Below, in pieces: positions 34,260-47,900 of a DNA stretch of 64,000 bases (its first letter is position 1; each line of letters begins with the position of its first letter). The DNA comes from Eremophila alpestris peregrina. Taxonomy: Eukaryota > Chordata > Aves > Passeriformes > Alaudidae. A program made the position numbers and the translations under genes. The DNA lies in NCBI GenBank assembly GCA_009792885.1, contig WMCF01000080.1:3183785-3247784 (forward strand). The letters run 5' to 3'. The notes beneath the pieces are model-generated. The model was not told where the DNA came from and ran no database searches. It saw nothing but the letters and a program-made list of their open reading frames with translations.

Positions 34260-37200
34260 CCAGGTCAAAACTAGGCTGCTAAATTTGAATTCAGGCATCT
34301 CTAGCTTAAATGTTGTGCCTTAAACAGAGCAGTGATCAGCTAGGCATTGGTCTAAATGCTGTTTGTGTTCTAACATTTTCAGTTCATAGGAAGCTTGCCA
34401 GGCAGGTTCAGTACCTGCTGTGGAGCACTTTCTCAATTGCCAGATTATGAAGGGAGTCAAAATGCGTGAGGCTAGTGACATGAACCCACAGAAACAACGC
34501 TGTCACCAATTTTGTTAACCTACTTGTCAGATCTACCAAGTCCTGGGGGGGAGGGGGGGTGGGGAAAAAAGCACTCTTGTGCCAAATCACACAGGGGCAA
34601 AGCAGGGTAAAGGGATAAAGTCCCCCCAGAATTACCCTTCTGAGGCTTCCTAGACACCCTCCCTTCTCATTTTCCTCTGATTTCAGCTACTGCACTTTCT
34701 GTAAAGCTGGTTCTCTGTTTTCCTCTCGTGAACAGAAACAGCCTAGGAAAAAGAGCAGGACAAGGGCAAGAATGGACTTTTTTTGTGAATGCTGAATAGA
34801 ACCCAGCAGAGACACTCTTGCATCCCTAATAGCTTACTCTGTATTTTTTCCTCTCTGGTTTGCTTAGCCTGTTAAGTTGTTATTTATGTATTTATTTATT
34901 ACTACTACTTCTACTACTACTGCTAATCCATATTAGGTGTTTTTACTTCCCACTTGCCATTCACCAGCACTTCTTCCATCAATAAGCTTCCTAACTTTAT
35001 GACAGCTTGAAATGAATAATTACCATTGAGGAATGGCTTCGTTTTTCCATATTTCTAATTCAAACAGCTCTGTTTTAAGTGCCTTCTCGTGAAGTAGAAA
35101 TGTGGTGCAGTGGGAATCTTGAGGAAGCACAAGGTTTCTCAGAATCTTTAGTGACATGAAGCTCAGAGATTGTGAAACAGTGGTGACAATTCAGCTAGGT
35201 AGATAGGTGTGATAGGATGTGTAGGCACATATTAATAAATATATATGTATATGTATAGCTACATAAATTTATGAGCAAAGCCAGAGTTGAAAAAGATTAT
35301 ATTGCATTCAAGCTTTCGTGTTGCATTCAAGCTTTCAAAGATCTGCATCTGTTTCTCTGCTGCTCTACTGGATGTCAAGTTAGCTGTCCCAGGCATACAA
35401 CTGTTTTTATGCCCAACAGAATAAATCTGTGAATTTCTTCAGGTGCACTCCAAAAATGCAGAGTGTGTGATTCTTTTAGATTTAACTTTATTTCAGTGAT
35501 AATTCACTATCAGGTAACAAAACATCTCACTGATACTTGCTCTTTTTTTTTTTTTTTTCATTTTTGGTGTGAATTGTAGGAAGATTTTGTAAATTCAGGG
35601 GAAAGAAAAACCATTTCAGATCTGCCTGTTTTGATTACTTTGCACTTCCATACATCCAGATCTGAAGTCAATGAGGTGCTCACATGGTTCCAGCACCTCC
35701 TCCTTTCCCACAGGAGAATTCTGGAGGCCACTCAGCTTCTGCAAGTGCTCAGAACTTCCCCCTGTGGTAGCCATCCTCTTGTCAGAGAGGCCATAAGGAA
35801 CCTACCCCATATACTGGCAATTGGTATAACCAGCTTGATTTGCCATTCCACTAATCACTGTGGTGTGCTTGAGGAGCAGATGTGTGACAGCCCTTCAGAG
35901 TTATTGGTGAAAACTCATAAGAGATGTGCAAGTGTATGTGAGAGAAAATCTTGAGTTATGTTGTGCTGCTTTCACCTATGATTTTGTTTTTGTAAATTAC
36001 CAAGCTTGCTGGGTGCCTGGACATTCTGTCTTCATTAAAGAAACACAAATAAGGAAGTCAACACAAGTATCCCTGACAACACCTGATAGAAAAGAAAGAG
36101 GAGGAGAGAGCAAACAACTCTAATCGCTTCATTAAAAAGGGGGCAAACCTAAAAACATTTTAATGTATTTAGAAAACTCCAGATTATTTAAACACCAGTA
36201 TTGATGTGAATGTTGTTATGAATTACTTGGAAATTCTGTGGGTCTCCAGTGGGTTTTTTAATATTTAATGAGCTCTATCCAAGAAGTTGAACAAACTTTG
36301 ACTGCACATCCTTTTGAACATGCAGATGTTCCAGGTGCCTGTTCAGTGCCTCTGCTTGGGAAACAAGTGTTTGAATATAGTGGTCATCAATTGCTGCAGT
36401 CATCATCAGACACATTCACCTCAGGGACATTTCTGTCAGCTGTTTCAAGATAACTCAGGAGACAGAAACTGGGCACACATGGGAAATCAAAAATAAAAAT
36501 TAGTCATTTTGTGATCCAGGTTGAGAAGCTGAGATTTTAACAAGAAAAGTGAGAACCTGAGCATGTCTGTTTCTTGGTAGCTTCTGCACATAGTGCCAGA
36601 TCACAGTTTAAAAGTAAATACACATATAAAAGAATGGGTTTATTTCCTGTTCTTAAGAGTTATCCCTCTAGATGATGCAATGGCTCAGAAAGATAAAAGC
36701 CTAACTCTACTCTGCTCAGAGCTTATGGCAGCAAATGCCTTTCCCTGATTAAGTTAAGTCAGGCTTGGGTGATTTCTGTTTCCCAAGGTGGCCTGCAGAG
36801 AGGCTGTTGTTTAGAACATTTCATCTGAGCAGCTCTTTACCAGCTGCCAGATTCACTCCTGCCTGTGGCCCTACACTGTCCCAAGCACACCCTTCCCCCT
36901 CGAGCTCTCTGGCTTTCTGGATTAGCCTTCTTCCTGTTCTTGCATTTCTGAGACTGTAAGCAATAGGCTGTAACTATTTGCATAGGTAAAATAACAGCCA
37001 GGGGCCAGTTCAGTTACACACCTACATACTCTGGCTGTTCTATTAACAATGCAATAGTCTACCTAACTGCAGTGAAATCTGGGAAAGCCTGTTTTACCTA
37101 TTATTGCTATGCTCCTTAAGGAGTAAACTGCTAACAGATAGAAACTAGTTCTCAACTGATCTGGGTGATACAAATAGTCTGCTACCTAGTAAAAATATCA

Positions 37201-40200
37201 CTGCAAGACTTAATTATGAGGCTTTCTTATACACCTTCATTTGACACATTACCCAGTATTGATAAAATTTGATTTATCTCAGGAAATAGTTTTAATAAAA
37301 GCAACCAAGCTCCTGTAAGTTTGAAGTTTTGCTGAACTGTATTTCTGCCTGAGACAAGCAGGTCATTATGAGGTGGGGGAAATGCAGTAAGTAACAAATC
37401 TGTGGTAGCTACTGGCAACAGGGTTGAATTCAGACTGCTTGGCTCAATTTCTACAGGTTTATGAATCCCCCAGGAAACATCTGGTTCCAGATTTTTCTGC
37501 CCTTCCCCCATGAGACCTTTTTCAGTTTCAGAAGTCTCACATCTCTATATTGGCTAAGTTTTCCAGTTATTTTATGTATTACCTTCACTTTTACTTCCTT
37601 AACCTTTCTATTAGATGTCCTTTAATGTTTATTTTTTTACTTCTGTTCTGGGGAGAGGAACGTTTGGGGAAGCAGTTCCCAATATTCAGCCTGTGAAGGT
37701 CTCCGTGTTTGATAAGCATTAGGTGTATTATTCTTAAAAAATCTTTGGGTGATAAGTAGCTATTGTAGTGCCATAAAAAATGGCATTGCACAGCTTAAGC
37801 CAAGACCTTAAAAATGTGAGTCTATGAAAATCTTACAAGACTGTACAAACTAGAAAGTCTGTCACCTTGCTGTGGTCTCAGACTTGCAGGAGGATGGATT
37901 CCTCTTCCTCTTTTCCTTAAGGTAGCATTTTAACAACATGTGAGAGAAAGTTCAGGTAAAAAGTAAAGTCAAGGAATGGAAAGATGTAATAAAAAAGCCT
38001 GTAGTTTTTGTCAGCAAGATGCTTTACTGCATTTGTAAGAGCTGTTCCTGCCTTTGATGATCACCAACACAACACCATGTTCCATTGCTTGCACTTTCAA
38101 GGAGCAAAGGTGAATTAGGTAACACAACACTGTGCTTAGCACCAGATTAAAAGTAGTCTGGATAAACAAACATAGTGTATTTCAAATTGCCTGCTAACCT
38201 GAAGACTTATTTTGGCATTTTTTAAGAAGAGATTGCTTAACTGGAACAGTGAACTCAGACTCCTTTAGCTAAAAGGTGAATCATATTGTTATTTTTGTTT
38301 TCTGTTTAGTTCTACTACAGTCCCCTAACAATTTACTCATTTTTTAAAATAGTAATCCTCAGTTTCAAAGACAGGTGGAACCATCTGTTATTAGTTAATA
38401 GAAGAGCTAACATGCTCTGAAGTGTTCTGCTGCCATTTCTACTACTGGTAGGTGGGCAGTACCTGATAAGTAGTACAAGTTAGTATGTGTATACTCATCT
38501 TGACAAAAACTTTCCAGAATGAGTCAATGCAACTGTGTCCAGCTAAAAACAACCAGCTAACCTCTCCCATTTCCTAAAACATGAACACTTATATTGGTGA
38601 GCAGAAGCTCTATTTATGAATACTAGGGTGAAGCTTTGCTTCATGTATTAAGTTTGCTACATCTGGAGTTCTGCTTCTTTCTTTTTTGTGTCTTTGACCA
38701 ACTACCAAATTAATTTGTAGGCACACTGGTCATAACTTCAATAGCAATGGAGTGGTCAGCTAACATCTTCTGAAGGCTAAATGTATGTGCATGGATTTTA
38801 GTGTATAATTTTTAGAAAGTTACATGAGTACTTTTGTTCTTTGCTATAAACAGGTTAATATCAGTAGTGTGAAAACAGAATTAAACAATCTAGTCTGGGG
38901 TTTCTTCCTTTTCATTGATGATTTCTTTTCTAAGAACTAACCAGTGTAAGATGGGACACTTGTTGGTAAACTACTGATATCCTCACGTTGTGATGTACTA
39001 TAAATTTGTTTTTAACAATCAGTAATGTTTTACAAGGTGGGTGCATTGGCGTGGAGGTTGTGGCAGGAGGGTGAGCCCACTGACTGCTGCTGCTCACTAG
39101 CATAAAGACAACCTCAGCTGGTTTACTTATCTCAGTACCTGCCTCCAGACATTCTTGGTATGCATACATTTCCACACATCAGCTGGCTTTCTCTTCAGAG
39201 ACTTCTGTCTTCTGTTTGCTTCATCAAATGTGGGAAGTAGCTCTCCAAGCTGGCAGATATAATTACCTTTTAAATCCTTTTTCATTGTGCTCTCACCAAA
39301 TCAATATACAGTATTAATCACACACTAGCTAAAGCTTTTACTTCAGAACAGTAGTAACTACTGCTAAATGAGAGAGTTCAGTTCTGCTGAGAGTGCCTGA
39401 TACTAATTTGGCTGGGTATCAGTTTCACCCACTGCAGTCTCAAGCTGAGAATAAAAGCCTCTTTCACTCAAATGGTCTTATTTATTAGCCTCTTAAAAGT
39501 TTCCAAGGGTATGTGCTCAGGACTTTTCAACAGAACTGTTATTTTTCTCCAGTTTTACTCTTGTTCACATTCCTTTAGACAGGAGGAAAGTCTGTGTCAT
39601 TTTAGTCAGGCCTGTGTAATTGCTTTGCTTTGAATCCTCATTTCCAGATTGAAGTGAACAAAGTGACTTTGGGATCATGTCATAGTCATCACGCCCTTTA
39701 CATCAGTGAATTCCCTTAGGATGGATGAAGTGAGCTGTCTGGGCTATAGTCTCAGACTTGAGAGACCCAAGGTATTTACAAATGCTAAACATATTTAAAA
39801 GGAGACATTCAAAACCTGATCTATTCCTTAAAAAAAGACAATTATGAGAATTCACTCAATGTGATAAGCATTTCCTGAGGGCTGCCCATGCTGATTCAGG
39901 CAGCTCGCTTTAACCTCAGCGGGTTTTTTTCATCCTGAGGGGATTGGACACCAAACTTGTATTCCACCAAACCAGAGCAGAAAGTTGGGTGTTATTTCTC
40001 ACATCCAAGCAGTACTGCCTGTTAGGTTGGTTCTCCTGTTTCCTTGAAGGGCTCACAGTCACAGCATGTGGCAGATGTTTGCGATGCTGTGCCCTGAACA
40101 GCCTAGCATGACACGGTGCTGTATGTAAGAACAGACGGGTGGGATGCCAGAATGATTAAAAAGGATCCAATGGTTACCCATCTTTGCAATGACTAATACC

Positions 40201-42189
40201 TTACAGGGGAAATAGTACATAATAAACACATATTCTTCCTCCAGACAGTTACAGTTCATTGAGAATAGACCTGACAAAATAATGGGCAGCCTGTGGCTTA
40301 AACCTAGAAGTAAACTCTAGGCATCCAGGAAAGCTTCTGCAGAAACTCAGGCCAAAAGTTTTAAAAATCTAGGAAAGAAAAGTTTCACATTTAGGCACAA
40401 AAACCTCAACAAGCCCAGTGTGTCAGCAATCAAACGAGAACTGGGATGGTTCATGGCACATTCCCATCCTTCAAGATGCCTCTTTTTTACTAAAGTTGTG
40501 ACAGAAATTGTTGTCATTTGCTATAAACAAGGGTACTTAAAATCATTACTGTAGTATATAATGTTGAGCACAATTAATTTTAAAGCTCATTTGCAGCTTG
40601 CTGGATGGTGCCTGCATTATTCTGATTATAAACTTACTTAAATAGCATTTTATTTCACATTCAGGTTCAGTTTTATTTGTCTCTGAGCACCCCTGCTGCT
40701 GCTCCAATCGTCTGCTCGGCTGTTGTCCACTGATTTCGTTCTTGTTGCTGGCATCACCAGTGCCACTGCCCTTGTCTGGTGTTGTGTTGCTGCCCCTGCA
40801 GAGGGCAGGGAGTGGGAAAAGATGTGGCAGTGGCAGCAGCTGTTGAAGCAGTGGCAGTAGAAGAGCTGGGATGAGCCTCAGAGCAAGAAGGTTTGTGCCA
40901 TGGCCCTGCAGCTCTCTGGACAGCTGGAGAGGATTAGATAGCCAGGGCTCATTTCACAGATCCAGAATCATTTCACTGGGAAAAGACTTTCCAAGATTAT
41001 CATCAATTTGATGGTTTTGTGGCTGAAGTGGTACTGTTGAATCAACATTTGGGGTGGGAGTTGTTTTTGTTTTTCTTTTGTGTACAGAAAAGGAATTAGC
41101 TTGTAATCAGGACAACAGAGTAACTTACAGTGGCTTAAAATTTAACACCTGGCTAAATCTGAATGTCCTGTTGGGTTTTTTTCAGCAGTCAGCATTCAGA
41201 AACACTGAGTGAAGCCAGTGAAGTTACTGAGGAGTGAAATGACCTATTGCAGATGGCTAGCACTCAGATTGTGTTTATCATTAAAGTAGATCCATTGTTC
41301 ATAGAAATATATATAGGAAAAATACCTTAGGAAGACAGGATGCTCTGTAAGAAATTAGATCAATAAAATATATGAGAAGGTATACACATTTCTGTAGCAT
41401 TTCCCCACTACTTAAAAAGTGAAATGTAAATGTTGGTTAATAAATGTAAAAAGCTACTACATCCCTTTTAAAGCTAAAAGGATGTTAAAGAAAACAGAGT
41501 GACCCTTCTGGCACACATAGAACATCTGTGGATCTGGAATTTCCTGATGACTCTTGGTTTGTAATTCACCAAACAGGTTTTGTTTCTTTTTTATAACCTT
41601 ATCTGTCATGACAATTAGTCTAAACTTTAATTTTTTTTTAATATAAATCAGTTTCTTTTCTGACCTCTACTCTCTTGTGAGCCTTAAACAAACACATTTT
41701 ATGGTTTGTGGACTGAACTAGTAACCAAATGTCCAGCCAAGAAAAACAATTATTTCTCAGTTTTCATGAATGAGGTTAAATGCAGGACAGGTTCTTTTCT
41801 GCTTATGGGCAAACCAGCACTGTAGCTGTACATCAGGAAGTACAACAGGAACCAGAGTAGAACAACAGTTCTACAGTTCTATTTACAGTGAAACCACCAA
41901 TAGGAAAAGAAAAATAGCGTGGGATTGATTTCAATAGGGACAGATCTGGGATAAATCTTGTAAAGAGCTATTATAAAGGTCAGATACCTCATGGAAAACT
42001 TGATGGGGAAGTGAACCACATTTTGCAATATAAAGCCCTTTTTGACCACTGCTTTATCAAGACCTTTTTCATAAAGAAATTGTCCTGATCTACTGATGAT
42101 GATATTCCAGATGCAGTTGCATGGAAAAACTAAAGACAAAGCAAGAATTATTTACTTCAGGTTTGGCTTAGTTCACAAATGTCCACATA
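34260..42189. other. Intergenic spacer, nothing firmly recognised
   Basis: About 7.9 kb between repeats. It contains an ATTTATTT-rich and TAC-repeat stretch (34880-34922), a 16-nt duplication (35302-35336), and a GC-richer patch with a 10-bp inverted repeat (40761-40770 and 40826-40835). No gene was recognised. The 107-codon open frame at 35631-35954 has no visible domain. Confidence 0.6.
35302..35336 (+). repeat. 16-nt duplication
   Basis: The 16-mer ttgcattcaagctttc occurs twice with a 3-nt spacer. Confidence 0.95.
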
Positions 42190-42470
42190 TCATAGAATCA
42201 CAGCATGGTTTGGGTTATGAGGGACCTTAAAGATCATCTAATTCCTACCCACAGGGACACTAGACCAGGTTGCTCAGTGCATCCAACCTGGCCTTGAACA
42301 CGTTCAGGGATGGGGCATCCACAACTTCTCTGGGCAACTTGTTCCTGTGCCTCACCACCCTCATAGTGATTATTTTTTTCCTAATACCTGAACTGTATCT
42401 ACCCTGTTTCAGTTTACAGCCACTACTTCTTACCCTACAACTAAGTGACCTTCTTTCATGGTTGCTCTTG
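42190..42470 (-). mobile_element. CR1 LINE, truncated 3' end (minus orientation)
   Basis: On the + strand it begins with catagaatcacagcatggtt and tgggttatgagggaccttaa, then agatcatctaattcctaccc. It continues with gaccaggttgctcagtgcat and ggccttgaacacgttcaggg. This is the reverse complement of a CR1 3' end. The far edge fades near 42470. Confidence 0.93.
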
Positions 42471-42576
42471 ATTTTTTTTTTTAATTTACCTAATTCTTTA
42501 ATATTAATACTTTTTTTCTGTCACATTAGGTTCTGTCATCTCTTGGGGTTTTTTTGTCTTTTTCTGTGTGAGCAAT

Positions 42577-43136
42577 TGTCATGGTTTAACCCCAGTCAAC
42601 AGCCAAGCTCCACACAGCCACTCACTCATTCCCCCTGCAGCAGGACTGGGGAGAGAACCAGAAGAGTAAAAGCTAGAGAACTCATGTGTTGAGATAAAAC
42701 GAGTTTAACAGGGAAAGCAAAAGTCACACACACAGGTAAGGCAAAAGAATTCATTCAGCCCAACCCCTGGGCAGGCAGGTGTTCAGCCATCCCCAGGAGA
42801 GCAGGGCCCCATCACATGGAACAGTGACTTGGGAAGACAAATGCCATCAGTCCCAACATAACCCACTTCCACCCTCCTTCCCCCACTTTATATCCCGAAT
42901 ATGATGCCATATCATCTGGAATATCCTGTGGTCAGTTTGGGTCACCTCTCCTGACTGTGTGTCCTCCCAGCCTGGAGTACAAAAAGCAGAAAAGGCCTTG
43001 GCTGTGTGTAAGCCCTGCTCAGCAATAACAAAAACATCTCTGTATTATCAACCCTGGGTTCAGCATAAATCCAAAACACAGCCCCAGATCAGCCATTGTG
43101 AAGAGAATTAACTCTACCCCAACCAAAACAAGCACA
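42577..43136 (+). mobile_element. Solo LTR (endogenous retrovirus), best-preserved copy
   Basis: It starts TGTCATGGTTTAACCCCAG and ends near AACAAGCACA, 560 bp. The terminal TG...CA is flanked by gcaat on the left and gtaat on the right, a possible five-base target-site duplication with one mismatch. Five-base duplications are typical of ERVL-type elements. I recognise the sequence as an LTR widespread in Neoaves. There is no internal coding region, so it is a recombination-derived solo LTR. Confidence 0.88.
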
Positions 43137-44885
43137 GTAATTCTTTCAGTTTATGAATGGAACAAAGCCTGAAGAATACAAAGTAATGCTACCCAGCTGG
43201 AGTTAATCAAGTTATTGATTTCATTCCTTGTAGAAAACATCTGCAGGTATCTTTCCTTAACCTGGATTTATATATAAGATTGGGATTACCTTATATACCT
43301 GTACAGGAGACAGGATGTTCAGCCTATTCCTGTGAATGCTAGAGTTAATATTGAGCCTAGAAGGTCTTTGAACAAGTAATCAGTCATCATAACAAATTAC
43401 AAGTGGGTAGTATACACGGCACAAATTACAGGCATCCAACTTCCCAAAGGTATTGCAACTGCTAACAGAACTTCCCATCATTTATTACCAGATGGGGAGA
43501 GAAAGGGAGCTGGAAGTAAGCAAATGTTCAACTGTGTGAAAAATGAAATTTATGCCACACAGTGTTCTCTGAGGCTGCTTGTATATAAAGACAAAGAGAG
43601 ATGCAAAGCTTAAGACCAGTTAAAACAAGTAGAGTTAAAATTACCTGTAGCATCTCAGCTGGCCTAAAGTCCTCTTGTGCACCACACCACAGCCAACTAC
43701 TATGACTTTTGAAGCCAAAAATATATTTCAGGTGGCCTCAACAGTCCTGCTAAGGTGACAGACGAGATGGTGTCTGAGACCAGTTTGTTCCAGACAGCTT
43801 GTTTGTGTGTCCCAAAAAGGGCTAATAAACTGATGACTGAAGAAATGTGCAAGGAAAACATATGTGAACTAGAAGACACTGATTCAAAGTAAGCTAGGGG
43901 AGAAGGGCTTGGCATGTGTGTGGGATTTGTATTTCCTCCGAGGACTGTCAGTTTAATTAGAGCCACTAAATGATGTGCGTGGGTAAAGCAAGATTCAGTC
44001 ACCTTGTTGCTGATGATCCCTTAACTGCAATCTGTTTGTTTCTACAACCTGGCCCCAAAAATACAACCTGCTACTCATTTGCTACCCTAAACGACCTGAT
44101 TTTGAGTTGCTCAATGCTTATCTGTTGCTTGAGTGAAGATCCAGGTACAGGTGATACAAATAAATCCCTGTGGATGGGACTAAAGGAGATTTTCTTTTGC
44201 ATTGACAGAGCTAGACTTCTTTAATATGCAAGCTTGAATGTCTGCTCTGTGAACACATATTCACCTACAAATGTCCTTTTCAGGCTTTGAGCATTCAAAT
44301 TCCTATGTCCTCTTCCCTGGAAAGCATGTGGGAGAAACTTAGGCACACAGCACTCCTCTGTCAGTCTTGTTTGTGAAATCAAATGTTGCACGTGAAATAA
44401 AAATCAGTGCAGTGGGCATTGGGGAAAGATTTTCTCTTCTTCCTGTTATTTTGTTCTTTAGGGATTTCTTAACCAACAGTGTGGCCATCTCTAGCATGTG
44501 AAAAATTGTCTTGTACAGTGCAATGAAGCCTCTCTTAATGTTGCTGAGGCATTGTGCCTGTTCTTTAATTTGTGTCTAATTAAGCACATGGATTGCTGTG
44601 CAAGAGTACACTGAATGAAGGCATAAGACTATATATTTTTTTAAGTATGTGGTGAAAACAATGTACTACTATATTTTTAAATGCCTATTGTTAAATTTTT
44701 ATAAATGGCTGACATTGCAAAAAAAAGCATATGTCCACACATGGTGTTACATGATCATGGAAGAATTAAGATAAAGATAAAATGGAGGAATTTGAGAAAA
44801 TTTTAGTGGTGAAACACTGTTCCTGTTATCTAAAAGGCTGTTGATTTTCTGGTAAATAAGACAGATCTTAACTGGCTCTGTTGAA

Positions 44886-44910
44886 GTCAGTCAGTCAGTC
44901 AGTCAGTCAC
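44886..44910 (+). repeat. (GTCA)n microsatellite
   Basis: Six tandem GTCA units. Confidence 0.95.
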
Positions 44911-47900
44911 CTTCTCTAAAGAAATGTTTCATGGATTTTAACATGTCTTTACTTGTGGTGACAAGACCAGATCACTGTGCAATCTTTGGGGCAATGCTGC
45001 TGTTAAAGATAAGCAGCCTAGCAGAGGAAAGATAACATTGTGATATACAAATGATGTTTGGCTTGCCACCAGTAGATAGCTGTAACCCATCTCTCAACCT
45101 TTTCCATTTCTGTTGAGTAAGAAGCATTTTAACACTTTAACTAATTGTTAAGATATCTAGAATTCTCTGGTTTTTAAACCTGACAAGGTATGTGCATTTT
45201 TGAGTGGAGATATGTGAAATCAGCCTCAACTATCACACCAAGAGCAGCTCAGCATCAATGCAGAAAAAAATACAAAGCAGGGTGTTCCCCAGCCTGGGGC
45301 ACTCCTGCTTCATTCGAGTTGCAGGATGCACAGGATGTCCCCTGTTCACTCTCCCCTCTGGCTGTCCCCAGGGACAAGGCCACTGTGTCTTTCTCCAGTG
45401 CTCACTGGCCACCATCAGACTTGTGTGCAGCCCCAGAAGACCATTGTTCTGGGAGGCAGTCACCTCACCCAAAGATAGAGGCTAAACCTGCAGAGCTGGC
45501 AGTAGCAGGAAGGCTGGGGCAGTGTTGCCCATCTCCATGACTCTCCTTCAGTCCTGCTTTGCTATGACAGTGCATTTCCATATCTGTATGCAATAGGAAG
45601 GAATTTTGAGACCCAGATCTCTTGCACTGATTCAAGTCTTTGCTGAGGCTGGTTTTCTGCTCCTGAAATTCATTAACCTTGGAGTGACATCTTGAAATCA
45701 CCCCTGTGCTGAGGTTAGAGAGGATAAAATTGTTTTCTTGCAATATAAGCATGTAGTTTGATCTCCATTTACTGCATGTGAAGTATCTGGAATTTATTCT
45801 AATACTAGTTACAGTGACTGTACGTCTCATGACAAAAATGTTACTGCATTACAGTATCTCATAAATTGCTGTAGTATGCATGTGCTCCCAAATGAAGAGA
45901 AGTGTTCTCAGCTGTCTGGTAGTAACAAACCCAAAACCTCAATACATTTTACTTTTAGGCCCAAAGAACAGGTGAAAATGTGGTAAGTACCAGAGGACTT
46001 CCTGTAATGTTTTAGACAAAATAATGGATGGTTTGTGAGAAAACACTAGGATATGACTTCGTGCAAGAGATATGTCGTTGTTTAAGATGATTGATGCGTG
46101 ATGCTTAACTTCCTGTTCTTTCATCTTTCATATGGAAATGAGCATCCTGATCTGCACTAATCTGTTTGTGGAGCTATCTCAGACTTCTTTGCTTAGTAGA
46201 AGTCAGTGTGGATGGGCTTGTTTCAGAATTAGATTCAAAAAAGTATAAAGGCATTATTACATTGAATTAATTTTCCATAAGGAAAGATTTTCCCAAGTAC
46301 TTGTTCCATTATACATAAGCTAGAAATTTAACTTTCCAGGGAGGAGGAGCCCTTGGTGCCTGTAAAAAACCTGGATTTTATTTCCATTTACTGCCAAATC
46401 TTTTGACACTGGCTGATGTCATTTATACTGAATGTATACATACTACTTTGCAAGTGAGAGGAGATTGTGTTACTTGTTCTGGGGAGATTAGTGGAAAGAT
46501 TTTACCTTTATTATGTTTTAGTTTTTTAACTGTGTGCTGATTTTAGTTCCTTAGAATGAGTTTCATTTAGAGCTTCTGGTTTTGCTTTGGAGGTGCAGAT
46601 CTATTGCCATTCCCATAGGAAAAAACACTCAGATCTTGTAAGGTGTCATTCAAAATGGTATTTCTTAGCAAGACACTCCACAGACCCTATTTATGACAGA
46701 GCAAGCGAGTTACCCCTGACAGTCATTCAAGCTGTTGCATGATTTCCTAACAAGAAAGCAACTCTATTCATAATTTCCACTGTCAAAAAAGAAGGACATT
46801 CTCCACAGAATTTCTTGTGCCCTGTTAAAGACAGGGCTTTGCTGTGCTGAGTGTGAGCTGCCCACAGTCTCCTCCAGCACCCTGAAAAGGGTGTGGTGGA
46901 GGAAGGTGTGTGGCACGGTGTGACATGGCACAGGGTGGCTCAGCACAGCCTGGCCACAGCCTGGCAGGCAGCACTGCCCAGCAGAGCTGTGGTGTGAATC
47001 ACTGCCTCCTACCTGTGCAGTGGTCTCCCAGGCCAAACTTGCAGTTTCCCACAAGTACATTACTAAGTAATTTATAATGCTTCAGCACTGCTGTGGTGGA
47101 CAGGATGGGCACAGACAGAATGGACAACTTTTTAAAATGTCAAAACTTCATTGGAACGGTTTCTTCCACCGTATCCTGCTGTTTTACTATCATCACCCCT
47201 TACTAGTTTTTCTGTTCCTCCCTCTTGTCAGCCTTCCTGTTTTCCTGTTTTGGGTTTGTTGGCTTTTTTCTATTTTTCTAGTTCCAATCCATTTACTGTT
47301 TTGTGACACATAGTTTTCTCATTCTATTTTTCTCAATAAAACAAAATATATTCTTTATCTCACCTGCATTTTAGTCCCCTGTGATTTTTTTAATGTAGTT
47401 TCTTTGGAGACAGTGCTCTGTCTTCCAATTTATTTACATTACACTTCCACAGCTGGGCATTTGGATAAAGTTACACTGAAATCCTGTGATATTTTGCTTC
47501 TTTTTACTTCCTATGGATAAGTTAATATTTAACTCTAGTAGAAAGTCATACTGAGGATTTCTTTTCCTTCTTCCCCTCCCCCCCACCCCCAAATGTGTGT
47601 CCACTCAGAGTGTGTTCACTGCCAGGATTCCAGAAAAAGGGAATGCATCTATGCCATTTTCTTTTCTATACTATTGTGTTCCCAAGGTTTCCATGGGCTT
47701 CCCTGGCCACTTCACCACTTCACATCTAACACTGAATCCTCTGTCCCTGCTTTCCATCTCCCTACTATGTGGAAAAAAGCAAGTGCTTGTGCTAAGCAGA
47801 GTCTCATCACTGGTTCTGCTTTTCACAGCTTATTTTTAAGACTTTTTTGTCTCTAAGTTAATGCAGATAATTTCAATTTCCATAGAAGTCACTATGTTTT

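Noticed and set aside
42270..42692. A 140-codon plus-strand open frame.
   Set aside because: It spans the end of a minus-strand CR1 and the start of an LTR, so it is a chance frame through repeats.
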